A stretch of DNA of 18,267 bases, from NCBI RefSeq assembly GCF_024708915.1, contig NZ_JANJXQ010000002.1, positions 1 to 18,267 of the forward strand. Direction: 5' to 3'. The notes under the pieces are model-generated. The model worked only from the letters and a program-made list of their open reading frames with translations. It was not told the DNA's origin and made no database searches. Positions 1 to 8,900 of the stretch are shown here, piece by piece; position 1 is the first letter of the stretch, and the number at the start of each line of letters is the position of its first letter. This DNA is from Thiobacillus sp. (GTDB lineage: Bacteria; Pseudomonadota; Gammaproteobacteria; Burkholderiales; Thiobacillaceae). The position numbers and the translations under genes were made by a program.

Positions 1-396
1 CTGTCCAAGCCGTCCGACCTCATCCCCGAACTGCAGGGGCGGCTGCCGATCCGGGTCGAACTGCAGGCGCTCTCGGTGGAAGACTTCGAGCGGATCCTGA
101 CTGCCACCGACGCCTGCCTGACGCGCCAGTACGAGGCCTTGCTGGCGACCGAGGGCGTGACCCTCAAGTTCACCGACGACGGCATCCGCCGCATCGCCGA
201 GATTGCCTTCGAAGTGAACGAACGCACCGAAAACATCGGCGCGCGGCGGCTCCATACCGTGATGGAAAAACTGCTGGAAGATATTTCCTTCGACGCCGGG
301 AACATTACCGGCGAATACATCGTCGATGCCGGGTCCGTCACGGACCGCCTCGCTGCGCTGGCCGCGCGCGAAGACCTGGCACGCTACGTTCTGTAA
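1..396 (+). CDS. hslU: ATP-dependent protease ATPase subunit HslU, C-terminal part (5' truncated by window)
   Basis: HslU is the AAA+ unfoldase of the cytoplasmic HslUV (ClpYQ) protease; it unfolds substrates and feeds them to the HslV peptidase. The open frame runs from base 1 without a start, so only about the last 131 of the usual ~440 residues are present. Visible hallmarks are the start of the C-terminal domain ([20 protein letters not shown]), the sensor-2 stretch [19 protein letters not shown] with its conserved arginine, and the C-terminal tail ending LARYVL. In the family this tail inserts into pockets of HslV and activates it. hslV is expected just upstream, outside the window. The frame ends in TAA and is intact. 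No terminator follows, so the next gene may be read through. Identification is by recalled family sequence and is very secure. Confidence 0.96.
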   Translation: MSKPSDLIPELQGRLPIRVELQALSVEDFERILTATDACLTRQYEALLATEGVTLKFTDDGIRRIAEIAFEVNERTENIGARRLHTVMEKLLEDISFDAGNITGEYIVDAGSVTDRLAALAAREDLARYVL

Positions 397-447
397 TCCC
401 GCGTTTTCAGTATTTCAACTTTTGTTCCGTCACGCACAGTCCGTCTC

Positions 448-981
448 ATGAAACCCGAAACCAGCCCGCCCGCCGCAGTCCGCGGCAACTTTCTCTCGAC
501 CCTCCTGTTCGGCAGCCGCTGGCTGCAGGTGCCGCTGTATCTGGGCCTGATCGTCGCACAACTGGTGTACGTCGTGCACTTCATGATCGAACTGAAGCAT
601 CTGGTCACCGGCACCTTCGCCCTTTCCGAAGCCGCCATCATGCTCATCGCGCTGGGCCTGATCGATGTGGTGATGATTTCCAACCTGCTCATCATGGTCA
701 TCGTCGGCGGCTACGAAACCTTCGTTTCGCGCCTCAACCTCGAAGGCCATCCCGACGAACCCGAGTGGCTTTCGCACGTCAACGCCAACGTGCTCAAGGT
801 CAAACTCGCCACCGCCATCATCGGCATCTCGTCGATCCACCTGCTGAAGACCTTCATCAACGCCGCCAACCTGGATGAAAAAGTCCTGCTGTGGCAGACC
901 GTCATCCACATGGCCTTCATCGTGTCGGCGGTGGCGATTGCGTATATCGACAAGCTGATGCCGAATCCGGAGAAACATTGA
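448..981 (+). CDS. UPF0114 / TIGR00645 family inner-membrane protein (YqhA-like)
   Basis: A 177-residue integral membrane protein of unknown function, matching the UPF0114 (YqhA) family in length and pattern. Four hydrophobic segments are visible at about residues 27-47, 62-88, 119-137 and 149-168. The family-typical stretch around residues 72-95 (LIDVVMISNLLIMVIVGGYE) is followed by a hydrophilic loop with HPDEPEWL. The N-terminus is polar and has no cleavable signal. It lies 51 bp after hslU in the same direction, so co-transcription is possible, although no clear ribosome binding site precedes the ATG. A GC-rich hairpin follows the stop. The family assignment is by resemblance; no biochemical role can be read from the sequence. 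Confidence 0.85.
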   Translation: MKPETSPPAAVRGNFLSTLLFGSRWLQVPLYLGLIVAQLVYVVHFMIELKHLVTGTFALSEAAIMLIALGLIDVVMISNLLIMVIVGGYETFVSRLNLEGHPDEPEWLSHVNANVLKVKLATAIIGISSIHLLKTFINAANLDEKVLLWQTVIHMAFIVSAVAIAYIDKLMPNPEKH

Positions 982-986
982 AGCAG

Positions 987-1011
987 GCGCCGGCGGAACA
1001 GCTGCCGGCGC
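987..1011. terminator. GC-rich hairpin between convergent genes
   Basis: An 8-bp perfect inverted repeat (GCGCCGGC / GCCGGCGC) with a 9-nt loop fills the 42-bp gap between the UPF0114 stop and the convergent DUF302 stop. There is no T-tract on either strand, so it is not a canonical intrinsic terminator. It may still mark a 3' end or protect transcripts from both sides. Confidence 0.35.
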
Positions 1012-1023
1012 TCCCGCAACGCT

Positions 1024-1482
1024 TCACCCCGCCTCCCGCAGCTCGTCCATGATTTCCAGCATGTCTTTTTCCCAGCGCTCGAACAGCGGTTTCAGTTCCG
1101 GGTCGGGGAAATAGTCCCGCAGCATTTGCGGATGGCTGGTCACCAGTATGGCTTGATCGCCTTCCGCGAAGATCGTGATATTCAGCGGCAAAAACGGGAT
1201 CAGGCCGGGTTCCCTTGCCGTTGCCTGCCTCACTTCCTCGTGCTTGCCGAAATACACCACGCGGTACATGTCGCTCTTGAATTCACGACGCTCCAGGTTT
1301 TCGTTCACCTGCTGCAGGCGCGTGACCGCATAGCCGCGGGAGGAAATGGCGGATTGCAGCAAGGTCATCGCCTCCGGGAACAGCCGGTTCACGCGCGCCA
1401 TCATCAGGTCGCCCGCGGCGACGGGCGCGCACAGCAGCGCCGCCAGGCAGACGGCGCTCATCCATTGCAACGGCTTCTTCAT
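1024..1482 (-). CDS. Exported stand-alone DUF302 domain protein
   Basis: A 152-residue protein with a Sec signal peptide (basic MKKPLQ, then a hydrophobic core, likely cut near residue 23 after APVAA), so it is probably periplasmic. The mature part is one DUF302 domain: AMTLLQSAISSRGY near the start, a central YRVVYFGK strand, the PFLPLNITIF strand, and a helical tail LFERWEKDMLEIMDEL. It aligns by eye with the C-terminal domain of the upstream cytochrome gene. The cysteines found there in YFCN and FLPC are replaced (YFGK, FLPL), so this copy lacks the cysteine pair. The ATG overlaps the upstream stop (ATGA), implying translational coupling in a two-gene operon. The domain has a known fold but no established biochemical function. 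The paralogy suggests it may pair with the fused copy. Confidence 0.82.
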   Translation of the reverse strand: MKKPLQWMSAVCLAALLCAPVAAGDLMMARVNRLFPEAMTLLQSAISSRGYAVTRLQQVNENLERREFKSDMYRVVYFGKHEEVRQATAREPGLIPFLPLNITIFAEGDQAILVTSHPQMLRDYFPDPELKPLFERWEKDMLEIMDELREAG

Positions 1483-2528
1483 AGCGTCGCCTCCTCCATG
1501 ATCGCGGTGTAACTATCGCTCATCTCATCGCACAGGCGATTAAGCTCGGAATTGTTGAACAGGCGGCTCAGCACCTTGGGATTGACCGACATCACCTGCA
1601 CCTTGCCGTTCGTCTCCAGGATGGTGACGCGGCAGGGCAGAAACATGCCGACGCGCGGATCGATGGCCAGTGCCTGGTTGAGCATGCTGATATTGCAAAA
1701 ATAAACGATGACCTGTTTCGGGTTCTCGTTGGCCGGATCGGTCAGCCCATATTCCAGCGTCTGCACCCGGCCATAAAAGAAATTGTTGTTGCTCACCGCC
1801 CGCTTGACGTTTTCCACGGTGGTAGCCAGGTCGTAGCTTGAATCCCGGACGATGACCGGGTCTTCCACCTCCAGGATCTGCGCGCTTCCCGGCAACGGCT
1901 GTTTTTCGAATCCGCGCACGTAACTGACGATATCGTCGATGTCTTTTTCCTTCAGCCCCTGTTTGAGGAATGAAACCATCGGCGTGCCTTCCCGGCCGCG
2001 CATCAGCGTCGCCTTGATCATGGCATCGGAGGCCGCGGCGAGGAAACCCGGGTTGTGCAGCGCAGGCGCCATGATGGGCAGGTCGCGGGGGCGCGAAAAC
2101 GTGACGCCGGTACCCTTGCTGCCTTCGCCGTCTGCGCCGTGGCACGCCGCGCAGTATTGCGCGAAGAGTTTCTTGCCGTGCACCGGATCGCCCTTCACCC
2201 GGCGCGCGGAATACGTGGGGGGCGCGCCCTTGCCCCAGGTGCGCACATGACGAACGATGGCCTCGATTTCAGCCTGGTCGAGCTGGGAAAATGCCGGCAT
2301 CACCCGCCCCGGTCGACCGTGTCGTATGGTCTTGCGCAAGTAGTCGTCGCTGGCCCCAGCCTGGAAGGCCGGCAGCGCCAGCGGAACGCCGATGCCGCCG
2401 GTGCCGTTCTCGCCATGGCAGGCGGCGCAGTTGCGCCCGTAAAGCTTTGCGCCATCCGGCGCCGCCAGGGCAGGAGACGAACCGAACCCGGCCAGCAGGG
2501 CTATTACCAGTAGTAGACGCGTCAGCAT
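1479..2528 (-). CDS. Exported diheme cytochrome c with C-terminal DUF302 domain
   Basis: A 349-residue protein starting with a signal peptide (residues 1-23, ending PALAA). Two class I cytochrome c domains follow. The first has CAACH at 34-38 with probable axial Met77 (RVMPAF). The second has CAACH at 126-130 with probable axial Met184 (GTPMVSF). Residues from about 225 to 349 form a DUF302 domain with Cys278 (VYFCN) and Cys299 (FLPCRVTI). It should act in the periplasm as an electron carrier coupled to whatever DUF302 binds or reduces; the substrate cannot be read from the sequence. It is the first gene of an operon with the stand-alone DUF302 protein (4-bp overlap). GGGAGG lies 3 nt before the ATG. 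Tandem cytochrome c553-like domains fit respiratory or sulfur-oxidising electron transfer, which is inference. Confidence 0.88.
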   Translation of the reverse strand: MLTRLLLVIALLAGFGSSPALAAPDGAKLYGRNCAACHGENGTGGIGVPLALPAFQAGASDDYLRKTIRHGRPGRVMPAFSQLDQAEIEAIVRHVRTWGKGAPPTYSARRVKGDPVHGKKLFAQYCAACHGADGEGSKGTGVTFSRPRDLPIMAPALHNPGFLAAASDAMIKATLMRGREGTPMVSFLKQGLKEKDIDDIVSYVRGFEKQPLPGSAQILEVEDPVIVRDSSYDLATTVENVKRAVSNNNFFYGRVQTLEYGLTDPANENPKQVIVYFCNISMLNQALAIDPRVGMFLPCRVTILETNGKVQVMSVNPKVLSRLFNNSELNRLCDEMSDSYTAIMEEATL

Positions 2529-2576
2529 AATCCTCCCGATCCATCTGAAAACAAACCATGGTTAATTTAGTACATT

Positions 2577-2605
2577 ACTATATTAATATGTATTAAATAT
2601 TTAAA
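2577..2605 (-). promoter_or_regulatory. Candidate sigma-70 promoter of the cytochrome c-DUF302 operon
   Basis: On the minus strand, TTTAAA (-35, 4 of 6 matches) and TATAGT (-10, 5 of 6 matches) are separated by exactly 17 bp. This is the most AT-rich stretch of the window. The predicted transcript would start about 40 nt upstream of the cytochrome ATG. AT-rich DNA gives promoter-like matches easily, so this is a candidate only. Confidence 0.4.
2583..2596. promoter_or_regulatory. AT-rich 6-2-6 dyad, possible operator
   Basis: TTAATA-TG-TATTAA is a perfect 6-bp inverted repeat around a 2-bp centre, flanked by A on both sides. It lies inside the spacer of the candidate promoter and directly abuts its -10, the position where a repressor would block polymerase. 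A near-identical dyad stands before the 301-residue secreted protein at 16480-16493. The binding protein is unknown. Confidence 0.4.
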
Positions 2606-2796
2606 TACCCGGCTGAACGACCGGCGATGGCATAAATATAGCTGATGGATGCGGCTGAACCGGTTCCGGATTGTCGCGCGCCTGCCGGCGACTACGCTAC
2701 CCGGCCCGCTAATACCGCCATCGACATTACTTATTGGCTGGGCACCCTGCTCCGGCGGAAAATCGCACGATACCTTTTTCTTGTTCGGAGACACCC
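2606..2796. other. Remainder of divergent intergenic region, no gene seen
   Basis: The divergent gap between the cytochrome operon and the helical-repeat gene is 268 bp. Outside the promoter and dyad described separately, it holds no convincing ORF, RNA gene or repeat. A plus-strand promoter for the downstream gene must lie here, but no -35/-10 pair stands out. A CGGAG motif 6-7 nt before the ATG at 2797 is the likely ribosome binding site. Confidence 0.4.
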
Positions 2797-4629
2797 ATGG
2801 CCACCCGCGACACCCTCACTCCCAAAGAAGCCCAATGCAGCAGCGGTGCCGAATACGCGGCACTGGCGCTGGAAGCCCTGCAGGAGCCTGCCGATGCAGC
2901 CTACGCCAAGGAGTTGATGGACCGGGTGGCGGACGACTGCCAGTTCACCAAGGATCTGGCGGCCTGCGCCATCGTCTACCAGGCATTGGGCGAACAAGGC
3001 CGCGCCGAGGAACTGCTGCAAACGGCGGAAGACTACTGCATGAGCGGCGAGGAGCAGGTGGCGCTGGCCGAAGCCAAATTCAAGGTGCTGGGCGACAAGG
3101 CCGCGGCAGTGGGCGCGTATGAAAAGGCGCTGAAGGAAACCGGCAACCTCGACCCGTTGATCGACCTGGCGAAGAACGTGATGGCGGTCATCGCCGACAG
3201 CGCGTTTGCCAGGAAGGTGCTGGAAAAAGCCGAGGCGAAAATTTCGCGTGCGGTGGAATACAGCAAGCTGGCGGCGGCCTCGGCCGAGCATCTGCTGGAC
3301 AAGGACTATGCCGCGGCGATTTTCAACAAGGCCGGGGAGAAGCTGTCCAGCGTGCCCGACCTGCTGTCGCTGGCCGGCGAAGTGACCAAGACGCTGGGCG
3401 ACCCGGCGCGCGCCAAGGCCTTGTACGAGCGCGCATTGGCTGGCGCCACCGACTTCGCCGCCGCGAAGACGCTGATCGAGTCGGCGAAGCAGGCGGGCGA
3501 TGCCGCATTCATGCAGTCCGCCTTGAAAAAGGCAGGGGATCTCGCGACCGCGACCGGCGATTACATCGAACTCGCCGCAGGTCTGGCGGGCGTGGACGAC
3601 AAGGCTGGCGCTGCAAGCTTGCTGGACAAGGCCGAAGATGCCGTGGCGGGGCTGGACGAAATGCAGAAGCTGGTCGCCGCCGTCGAAACGCATCTGGCCG
3701 ACGATGCCGAGCGGCTTGGCCGGGTCAAGGCCAAGCTGGAAAAACGCCAGGCCAACCACGCACGCTACATGGAGTTTCAGCAACTGGAAAAGGATGCTGT
3801 CAACGTCAAGCAGTTCCTCGCACTGGCCGACCGCGTGCAGCTGGAACTGGAAGACCCGTTCTATGCCGCCAAGCTGATCGAATCGGCGGAAAAACTGCTC
3901 GACGGCACCGGCTACCAGTTCTCGCGCTACAAGCCGGTCCTGCTGGCGGTGGACAAGAACCTGGACGATACCGGCTGGCTGTCCCGCCTGCTCGACCGCG
4001 CGGCGGAAAACGCGACCGACTTCATCGCCTTCAAGGATCTGGTGGTTACCGCGGCGCAGCTGAAACACCGTGAACTGGGCGTCTCCAAGGCGCGCGCCTA
4101 TCTCGCCGCGCGCGAAGCCGCGCTGGCGGCGGACGCCCATGCCACCGTGTACGACACTGCCAAGCTCGCCGAGGCGAGCTTTGCCGCCACCCAGGACGCC
4201 GCCGAGGCCAGCCGCCTGCTGGAAGCCGCGCGTGCCCAGGCCGGGGACCACTTCGCGCTGACCCACATCGGCCGGCTGTACGCTTCCATGGGCAACAGCG
4301 CCAAGGCGGATGAGCTCTATGCTGCCGCGGCCGCCGCCTGCCCCGATGGCGACGCCTGTATCCAGTTCATCGACCGCCTGAAGGGATTTGCCCTACCGGC
4401 CGAAGTGCTGAAGAAATGGTATGCCGAATGCGGCGCCCATCTGAGCAAATCCGCCGACAAGCTGCGCTGGGCCGAAGGAATTACCGATGCGCTGAACGAC
4501 AAGACCTGGGCCACCGAAGTCTACGCCCAGCTCGCCGGGCAGTTCAGCGGCGCCGATGCCGCGCGTTTCGAGTTCAGCCGCCGCTCGCACGCCGACCTGA
4601 GTTTCTACGGTGCCGTGCGCCGCCATTAA
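2797..4629 (+). CDS. Soluble alpha-helical repeat (TPR-like) protein, function unknown
   Basis: A 610-residue, very alanine- and leucine-rich protein with no signal peptide or membrane segment, hence cytoplasmic. It reads as a continuous solenoid of paired helices with about 30-35-residue periodicity. The clearest TPR-type unit is near residues 485-518 (HIGRLYASMGNSAKADELY). Earlier units include ALGEQGRAEELLQTAEDY and KTLGDPARAKALYERAL. Such solenoids usually mediate protein-protein contacts; no catalytic motif is visible. The ATG at 2797 is preferred over an in-frame one 63 bp upstream because CGGAGA precedes it and the extra N-terminus looks non-coding. The gene is divergent from the cytochrome operon and ends at a strong intrinsic terminator, so it is probably monocistronic. 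I do not recognise a named family. Confidence 0.75.
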   Translation: MATRDTLTPKEAQCSSGAEYAALALEALQEPADAAYAKELMDRVADDCQFTKDLAACAIVYQALGEQGRAEELLQTAEDYCMSGEEQVALAEAKFKVLGDKAAAVGAYEKALKETGNLDPLIDLAKNVMAVIADSAFARKVLEKAEAKISRAVEYSKLAAASAEHLLDKDYAAAIFNKAGEKLSSVPDLLSLAGEVTKTLGDPARAKALYERALAGATDFAAAKTLIESAKQAGDAAFMQSALKKAGDLATATGDYIELAAGLAGVDDKAGAASLLDKAEDAVAGLDEMQKLVAAVETHLADDAERLGRVKAKLEKRQANHARYMEFQQLEKDAVNVKQFLALADRVQLELEDPFYAAKLIESAEKLLDGTGYQFSRYKPVLLAVDKNLDDTGWLSRLLDRAAENATDFIAFKDLVVTAAQLKHRELGVSKARAYLAAREAALAADAHATVYDTAKLAEASFAATQDAAEASRLLEAARAQAGDHFALTHIGRLYASMGNSAKADELYAAAAAACPDGDACIQFIDRLKGFALPAEVLKKWYAECGAHLSKSADKLRWAEGITDALNDKTWATEVYAQLAGQFSGADAARFEFSRRSHADLSFYGAVRRH

Positions 4630-4646
4630 GCCCGTCAATACCCCTG

Positions 4647-4678
4647 AAAACAGCCCGGTTGAACGGGCTGTTTTTATT
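4647..4678 (+). terminator. Rho-independent terminator of the helical-repeat gene
   Basis: A 7-bp GC-rich stem (CAGCCCG / CGGGCTG) with loop GTTGAA, flanked by AAAA on the left and TTTTTATTT on the right, begins 18 nt after the TAA. The A-tract pairs with the T-tract, extending the stem to 11 bp. It is a textbook intrinsic terminator. Confidence 0.92.
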
Positions 4679-4854
4679 TGTACACTTGAAGACGGAACGA
4701 CCGTCGGATGCCGATGTCTTCTGCAGTAGGAGGGAAATCCATCCTCCTGCCCTTGATGCCTTGTTCCGGCATGTGCCCCATTGCGCGAACTGCGCAGCGC
4801 GGGCGTGTTCAACTGCCGTTACCCGCTTGTATGAAGCGGTTTACTGGAGTGCCC
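4679..4854 (+). other. Untranslated leader with two inverted repeats before the 351-residue gene
   Basis: No gene of its own is seen in this 176-bp stretch. GAAGAC (4688-4693) pairs with GTCTTC (4716-4721); within the enclosed part, GACGG-AACGA-CCGTC forms an alternative local hairpin. Next, AGGAGG (4728-4733) pairs with CCTCCT (4743-4748), so a perfect Shine-Dalgarno-like sequence is buried in a stem, with no start codon at a useful distance after it. The downstream reading frame is open back to 4708, but initiation at 4855 after TGGAG is better supported. The structures may be regulatory or incidental. Confidence 0.3.
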
Positions 4855-5910
4855 ATGGTCGAAAACCTCTCCGCCCTCATCGATACGGTGCAGAAGAACT
4901 GCACCATCGCCGACGCCCGTCACGCGCGCGACATGACGATGTGCACTTTTCTGCTGGAAATGCGCGAGTACTACCGCTGGGAGATGGAGATTCCCTATGG
5001 CGCGCGCCTGCCCAGGGACGAACTCGGCGACTGGCTGAACGCGCGTGAAAGCCTGTGGGATGCGGTCGAGGAAGAGGATTTCGCGCCGCTGCCCCTGAAT
5101 CCCGCCGGGATCGATCCGTTCGCGGCCGACGACATCAACCGCGCGCTGATCCCGCAAGGGCTGGTCTACAGCAGCGGGCTGGGGCATTTCCGCAAGCCGC
5201 ATTTCGTTCTGGCTGAACTCAAGCGCACCGAGATGCGCGAGGGCATGCAGGTGCTGGTGGCGGGATGCGAATATGCACGCGACCTGATTGCCCCGCCGGC
5301 GGCGATGCGCGACGGCGCCATCTTCCTGCGCATGGACGCGGTGCGCCGGCTGCTGTGGAACAAATACGAAGAATGGCAGTGGAAGGAAAAGGACACCGCG
5401 CTCGGGCGCGCATTCGCCCACTACGGTTTCGAGCACGACATCGAACGCGGGCTCGACCGCATGGCCGAGGCCGAAGCCGAAGCGATGATCCTGCACGAAA
5501 TCGGCGAAGCGCGCGCCGAAGCGCTGCTCGGCGAGGACTGGAATACGATGCTCGGCCAGCTGACTTCCAGGCATGCCGAACTGCTGGCGCGCGCGGTGCG
5601 CGATCATCTGGCCGACAGCCTGGTGACGCTGCCGACGCTGCTGGAGCGCGAAGCCGTCGGCTCGCTGCATTTTTACCTGGCCAATCTGTCGGGGCTGCGG
5701 CGCGCGCTGTTCCCGGCGCTACCGCAGGCGTATGAAAGCTGGCTCGGCACACCCGGTAACGCCGGGTTCGCCGAACTCGTGGCCAGGGCAGGAAGCCACT
5801 GGCTGGATACGGCGCGGCAATTGACCGCCGCCTACCATCACGACCCGCTGCAGGGCGACGCGCGCCTCGATGCGCTGGCGGGCGGCGACCTCGCCGGCCT
5901 CAAACTCTAG
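4855..5910 (+). CDS. Conserved-looking cytoplasmic protein of unknown function
   Basis: A 351-residue protein without signal peptide or transmembrane segments. The N-terminal half contains IDTVQKNCTIADARHARDMT and a MREYYRWEMEIPYG segment. The middle has an acidic stretch followed by GHFRKPHFVLAEL and VAGCEYARDL. The C-terminal half is helical and rich in Glu and Ala, with EIGEARAEALLGEDW and HAELLARAVRDHLADSL. I have an unverified recollection of the group NCBI labels Sfum_1244 family, which has no known function; no enzyme motif can be named. The ATG at 4855 follows TGGAG by 6 nt, and an earlier in-frame ATG at 4708 lacks a ribosome binding site. It is isolated by a terminator upstream and the convergent pilL downstream. 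Conserved His, Cys and Trp residues suggest a real folded enzyme or ligand-binding protein, but that is inference. Confidence 0.7.
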   Translation: MVENLSALIDTVQKNCTIADARHARDMTMCTFLLEMREYYRWEMEIPYGARLPRDELGDWLNARESLWDAVEEEDFAPLPLNPAGIDPFAADDINRALIPQGLVYSSGLGHFRKPHFVLAELKRTEMREGMQVLVAGCEYARDLIAPPAAMRDGAIFLRMDAVRRLLWNKYEEWQWKEKDTALGRAFAHYGFEHDIERGLDRMAEAEAEAMILHEIGEARAEALLGEDWNTMLGQLTSRHAELLARAVRDHLADSLVTLPTLLEREAVGSLHFYLANLSGLRRALFPALPQAYESWLGTPGNAGFAELVARAGSHWLDTARQLTAAYHHDPLQGDARLDALAGGDLAGLKL

Positions 5911-5914
5911 CAGC

Positions 5915-5934
5915 CTGCCGCTTCAAGCCGGCAG
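5915..5934. terminator. Short hairpin between convergent stops
   Basis: CTGCCG / CGGCAG, a 6-bp perfect stem with an 8-nt loop, spans the 12-bp gap between the two convergent genes and includes the pilL stop codon. No T-tract follows on either strand. It could weakly terminate both transcripts; it is the only candidate end for the pil operon. Confidence 0.3.
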
Positions 5935-8900
5935 CGCGACCTCCCGCCCCAGCTGCTCGGCAATGCTTTCAAGCAGCTGCTGTTCCTGATACGGCTTGCC
6001 CAAGTATACGTTGACGCCGATTTCCAGCGCGTGTTTGCGGTGTTTGTCCGCCGTGCGCGAGGTGATCATGATGATTGGAACCGATTTCATGCGTGCGTCG
6101 CTGCGCATCACCCGGGCGAGTTCGAAGCCATCCATGCGCGGCATTTCGACGTCGAGCAGCACCACGTCGGGGAGCTGGTCGTGCATTCTTTCCAGTGCAT
6201 CGACGCCATCCTTCGCACTGTCGACACGGAAACCTTCGCGGCCGAGCAGACGGGTGGTGATCTTGCGCACGGTGAGCGAGTCGTCGACCACCAGTACCAG
6301 CGGCGCCTGCGAGGCAGCGTTGGCCTCCACCGCCTCGGCCGGCGCCGTACGCTCTACCGCAGGTCGCGGCAGACCGGCCCAGCGCAGTGCCAGCGGCACC
6401 GGATTGAGGATCAGGATCACCCGCCCGTCGCCGCGTACCGTGGCACCTGCCACGCCGGTGATGCGCGCCATCTGCGGGCCGATGTTCTTGACCACGATTT
6501 CGCGCGTGCCCTCGATCGCATCGATCAGCACCGCGGCCTGGCTGGAACCGCTGGCGAGCAGCACCACCGGGTTGTAGCGCTGCACTTCGTGCACCGCTTC
6601 GGTATCACCCAGCAGATGCGGCAGATAGGAGAATGGGTAGCGCGCGCCGCGCCACTTCACCTCGCCTGCCGCCATCGCCTGTTCCAGTTCGTGCGGCTTC
6701 AGTTCCAGCACCTGCCGCACCAGCGGCGCCGGCAGCGCGTAATCGTGCCTGGCGGCCTGGATCATCACCGCCTGGGTCATCGCCAGAGTGAGCGGCAGGT
6801 AGATATTGAAGCAGGTGCCGGCACCGGCGCTAGAGGTGATATCGATGCGGCCGCCGAGGGCGGAAATTTCGCTCTTCACCACGTCCATACCGACGCCACG
6901 GCCGGCAACCTGGCTCACGCTCTCGGCAGTGGAGAAACCGGCGGCAAAGATCATCTGCGCCAGCAGGGTTTCGGTCGGTTCGACTCCCGGCAGCAACAGG
7001 CCGTTGGCCTCTGCCTTTTCGCGGATACGCGCGTAGTTGAGGCCGGCGCCATCGTCCTTCACGCTGATCAGCATTTCGTTGCCGGTCTGGCGCGCCGACA
7101 GCACGATCTCGCCAAACTCCGCCTTGCCGGCGGCGCGGCGCGCCTCCGGCGCTTCGATACCGTGCGCCAGCGCGTTGCGCAGCAGGTGTTCGAGCGGCGC
7201 GGTGACTTTCTCCAGCACCGAACGGTCGATTTCCAGATCGCCCCCCTGAATGTCGAGCTGGGCGCGCTTGTCGACGTCGCGTGCGGTCTGGCGTACGGTG
7301 CGGTACAAGCGCTCGGCCACCGAATACAGCGGCACCATGCGTACCCGCAGCAGGTCCTGCTGCAGCTCGCGGTTCAGCCGTGTCTGCTGGACCAGTGCGG
7401 CGTCGGCTTCGCCGAGGCGCGCCAGCAGGATGTGCTGCACGGTGGAAATGTCGTTGACGCTTTCGGCCAGGAAGCGGGTGACTTCCTGGAACCGGGTGAA
7501 GCGGTCGAATTCCAGTGGGTCGAATTCTTCCGCCGCGCCTTGCGTCTGGAAGGTCGCCTGCATTTGCGACTCGGCCTGGATTTCGACTTCGCGGATGTGG
7601 CCGCGCAAGCGCACCAGCGCTTCGGACAATTCGTTGACGTGGCGCTTGAACGCAAACACTTCGCTCTCGATCCGCGAGCGCGCGATCGCCACTTCGCCCG
7701 CCTGGTTGACCATGCGATCGACCCAGTCGGCGCGCACCCTCAAGGTCAGCGCATTGCCGTCGCGCGTGGCCGGCTGCGCAGGCGCCAGCGGATCAGCCAT
7801 GGCAGCGGTCGTCACAGCAGCCGTCTCGCCACGCCCGAGCACCGGCTCGACCGGTGCTTCCAGCGGCGCGTCCGTTTCCTCGACAACCGCAGCAAGATCG
7901 CCCTGCTTCAGGCGTTCCACCGCATCGTGCAGGCGGTCGAGCTGCGCCTCCAGCGTACCGAAGACCTCGTCACTTGCGGCCAGCTGGCCTTCGATCACGG
8001 CGATCACGCGCGACTCCATCACATGGGTCAACTCACCCAGGCGCATCGCACCGACCATGCGCGCACTGCCCTTGATGGTGTGCAGGCTGCGCCGCAGCGC
8101 ATCGCGCGCGGCTGCTTCGCCGGGCGCAGCCAGCCAGGTGCGCAGCTGCGCGCTGGCATCCGGCACCAGGGTCTCGGCTTCTTCGAGAAAAATCGGCAGT
8201 AATTGCACGTCGAGTTCATCGGCAACCTCACGCCGCTCGAACACCGGTGCCGGAATGGCCGGTTTGAAGTCCGGCACCAGCGCGCTGACGTCCAGCAAAC
8301 CGGGAGCCGGGCCGGCGTGGCTGAGTTCGGCCTCTGCAGCGGCAGCGGTTGCCTCGACAGGCGCAGCCGTACCGGTCGCGACGGCAGGCGCTGCTTCGGG
8401 GGCATGCTCCACCCGCATTCCGGCAACCGGCGCTGCGGCCAGCGGCGGAGCCTGCTCGTCTTCCAGCTCGCCCAGCGCCGCAATCAGATCGTGCGCCGTC
8501 TCGGGCAATTGCCCGTTTTCAATGGTGGTGATCATGCCGCGCAGACGCGCAACCGTATCCTGCACCAGCGGCAGGTGCGCGGACGGCAGCGGAACCTGCG
8601 CAAAACGGTTCCAGTACTGTTCGAGCGCATGCGACAGATCGGACAGTACCGTGATGCTCGCCGTGCCCGCGATGCCGCCCAGGGTATGCACGGCACGGCG
8701 CGCATGTTCGCTGATCGCTTTGTCGGCAAGCTCGGCGTGGCGTTCAGCCTCTTCCTGCAGCGCGGCCAGGTGCTGATGCGCTTCGGTCATGAAAATCTCG
8801 TACAAACCTGCGGAGAGGCAGACGGACCCGATACAGATATCGTCAGGTACGAGCGATCCAGGCTGGGCGACATCGGCGGCTAGCGGTTCGGCGAATACGG

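Noticed and set aside
430..978. 182-codon minus-strand frame opposite the UPF0114 gene
   Set aside because: It is rich in Asp, His and Gln from the reverse complement of membrane-protein codons. The plus strand encodes a recognisable four-helix protein.
2731..4266. 511-codon minus-strand open frame opposite the helical-repeat gene
   Set aside because: Its composition is typical of an antisense shadow. The plus-strand frame has a ribosome binding site, helical periodicity and a matching terminator.
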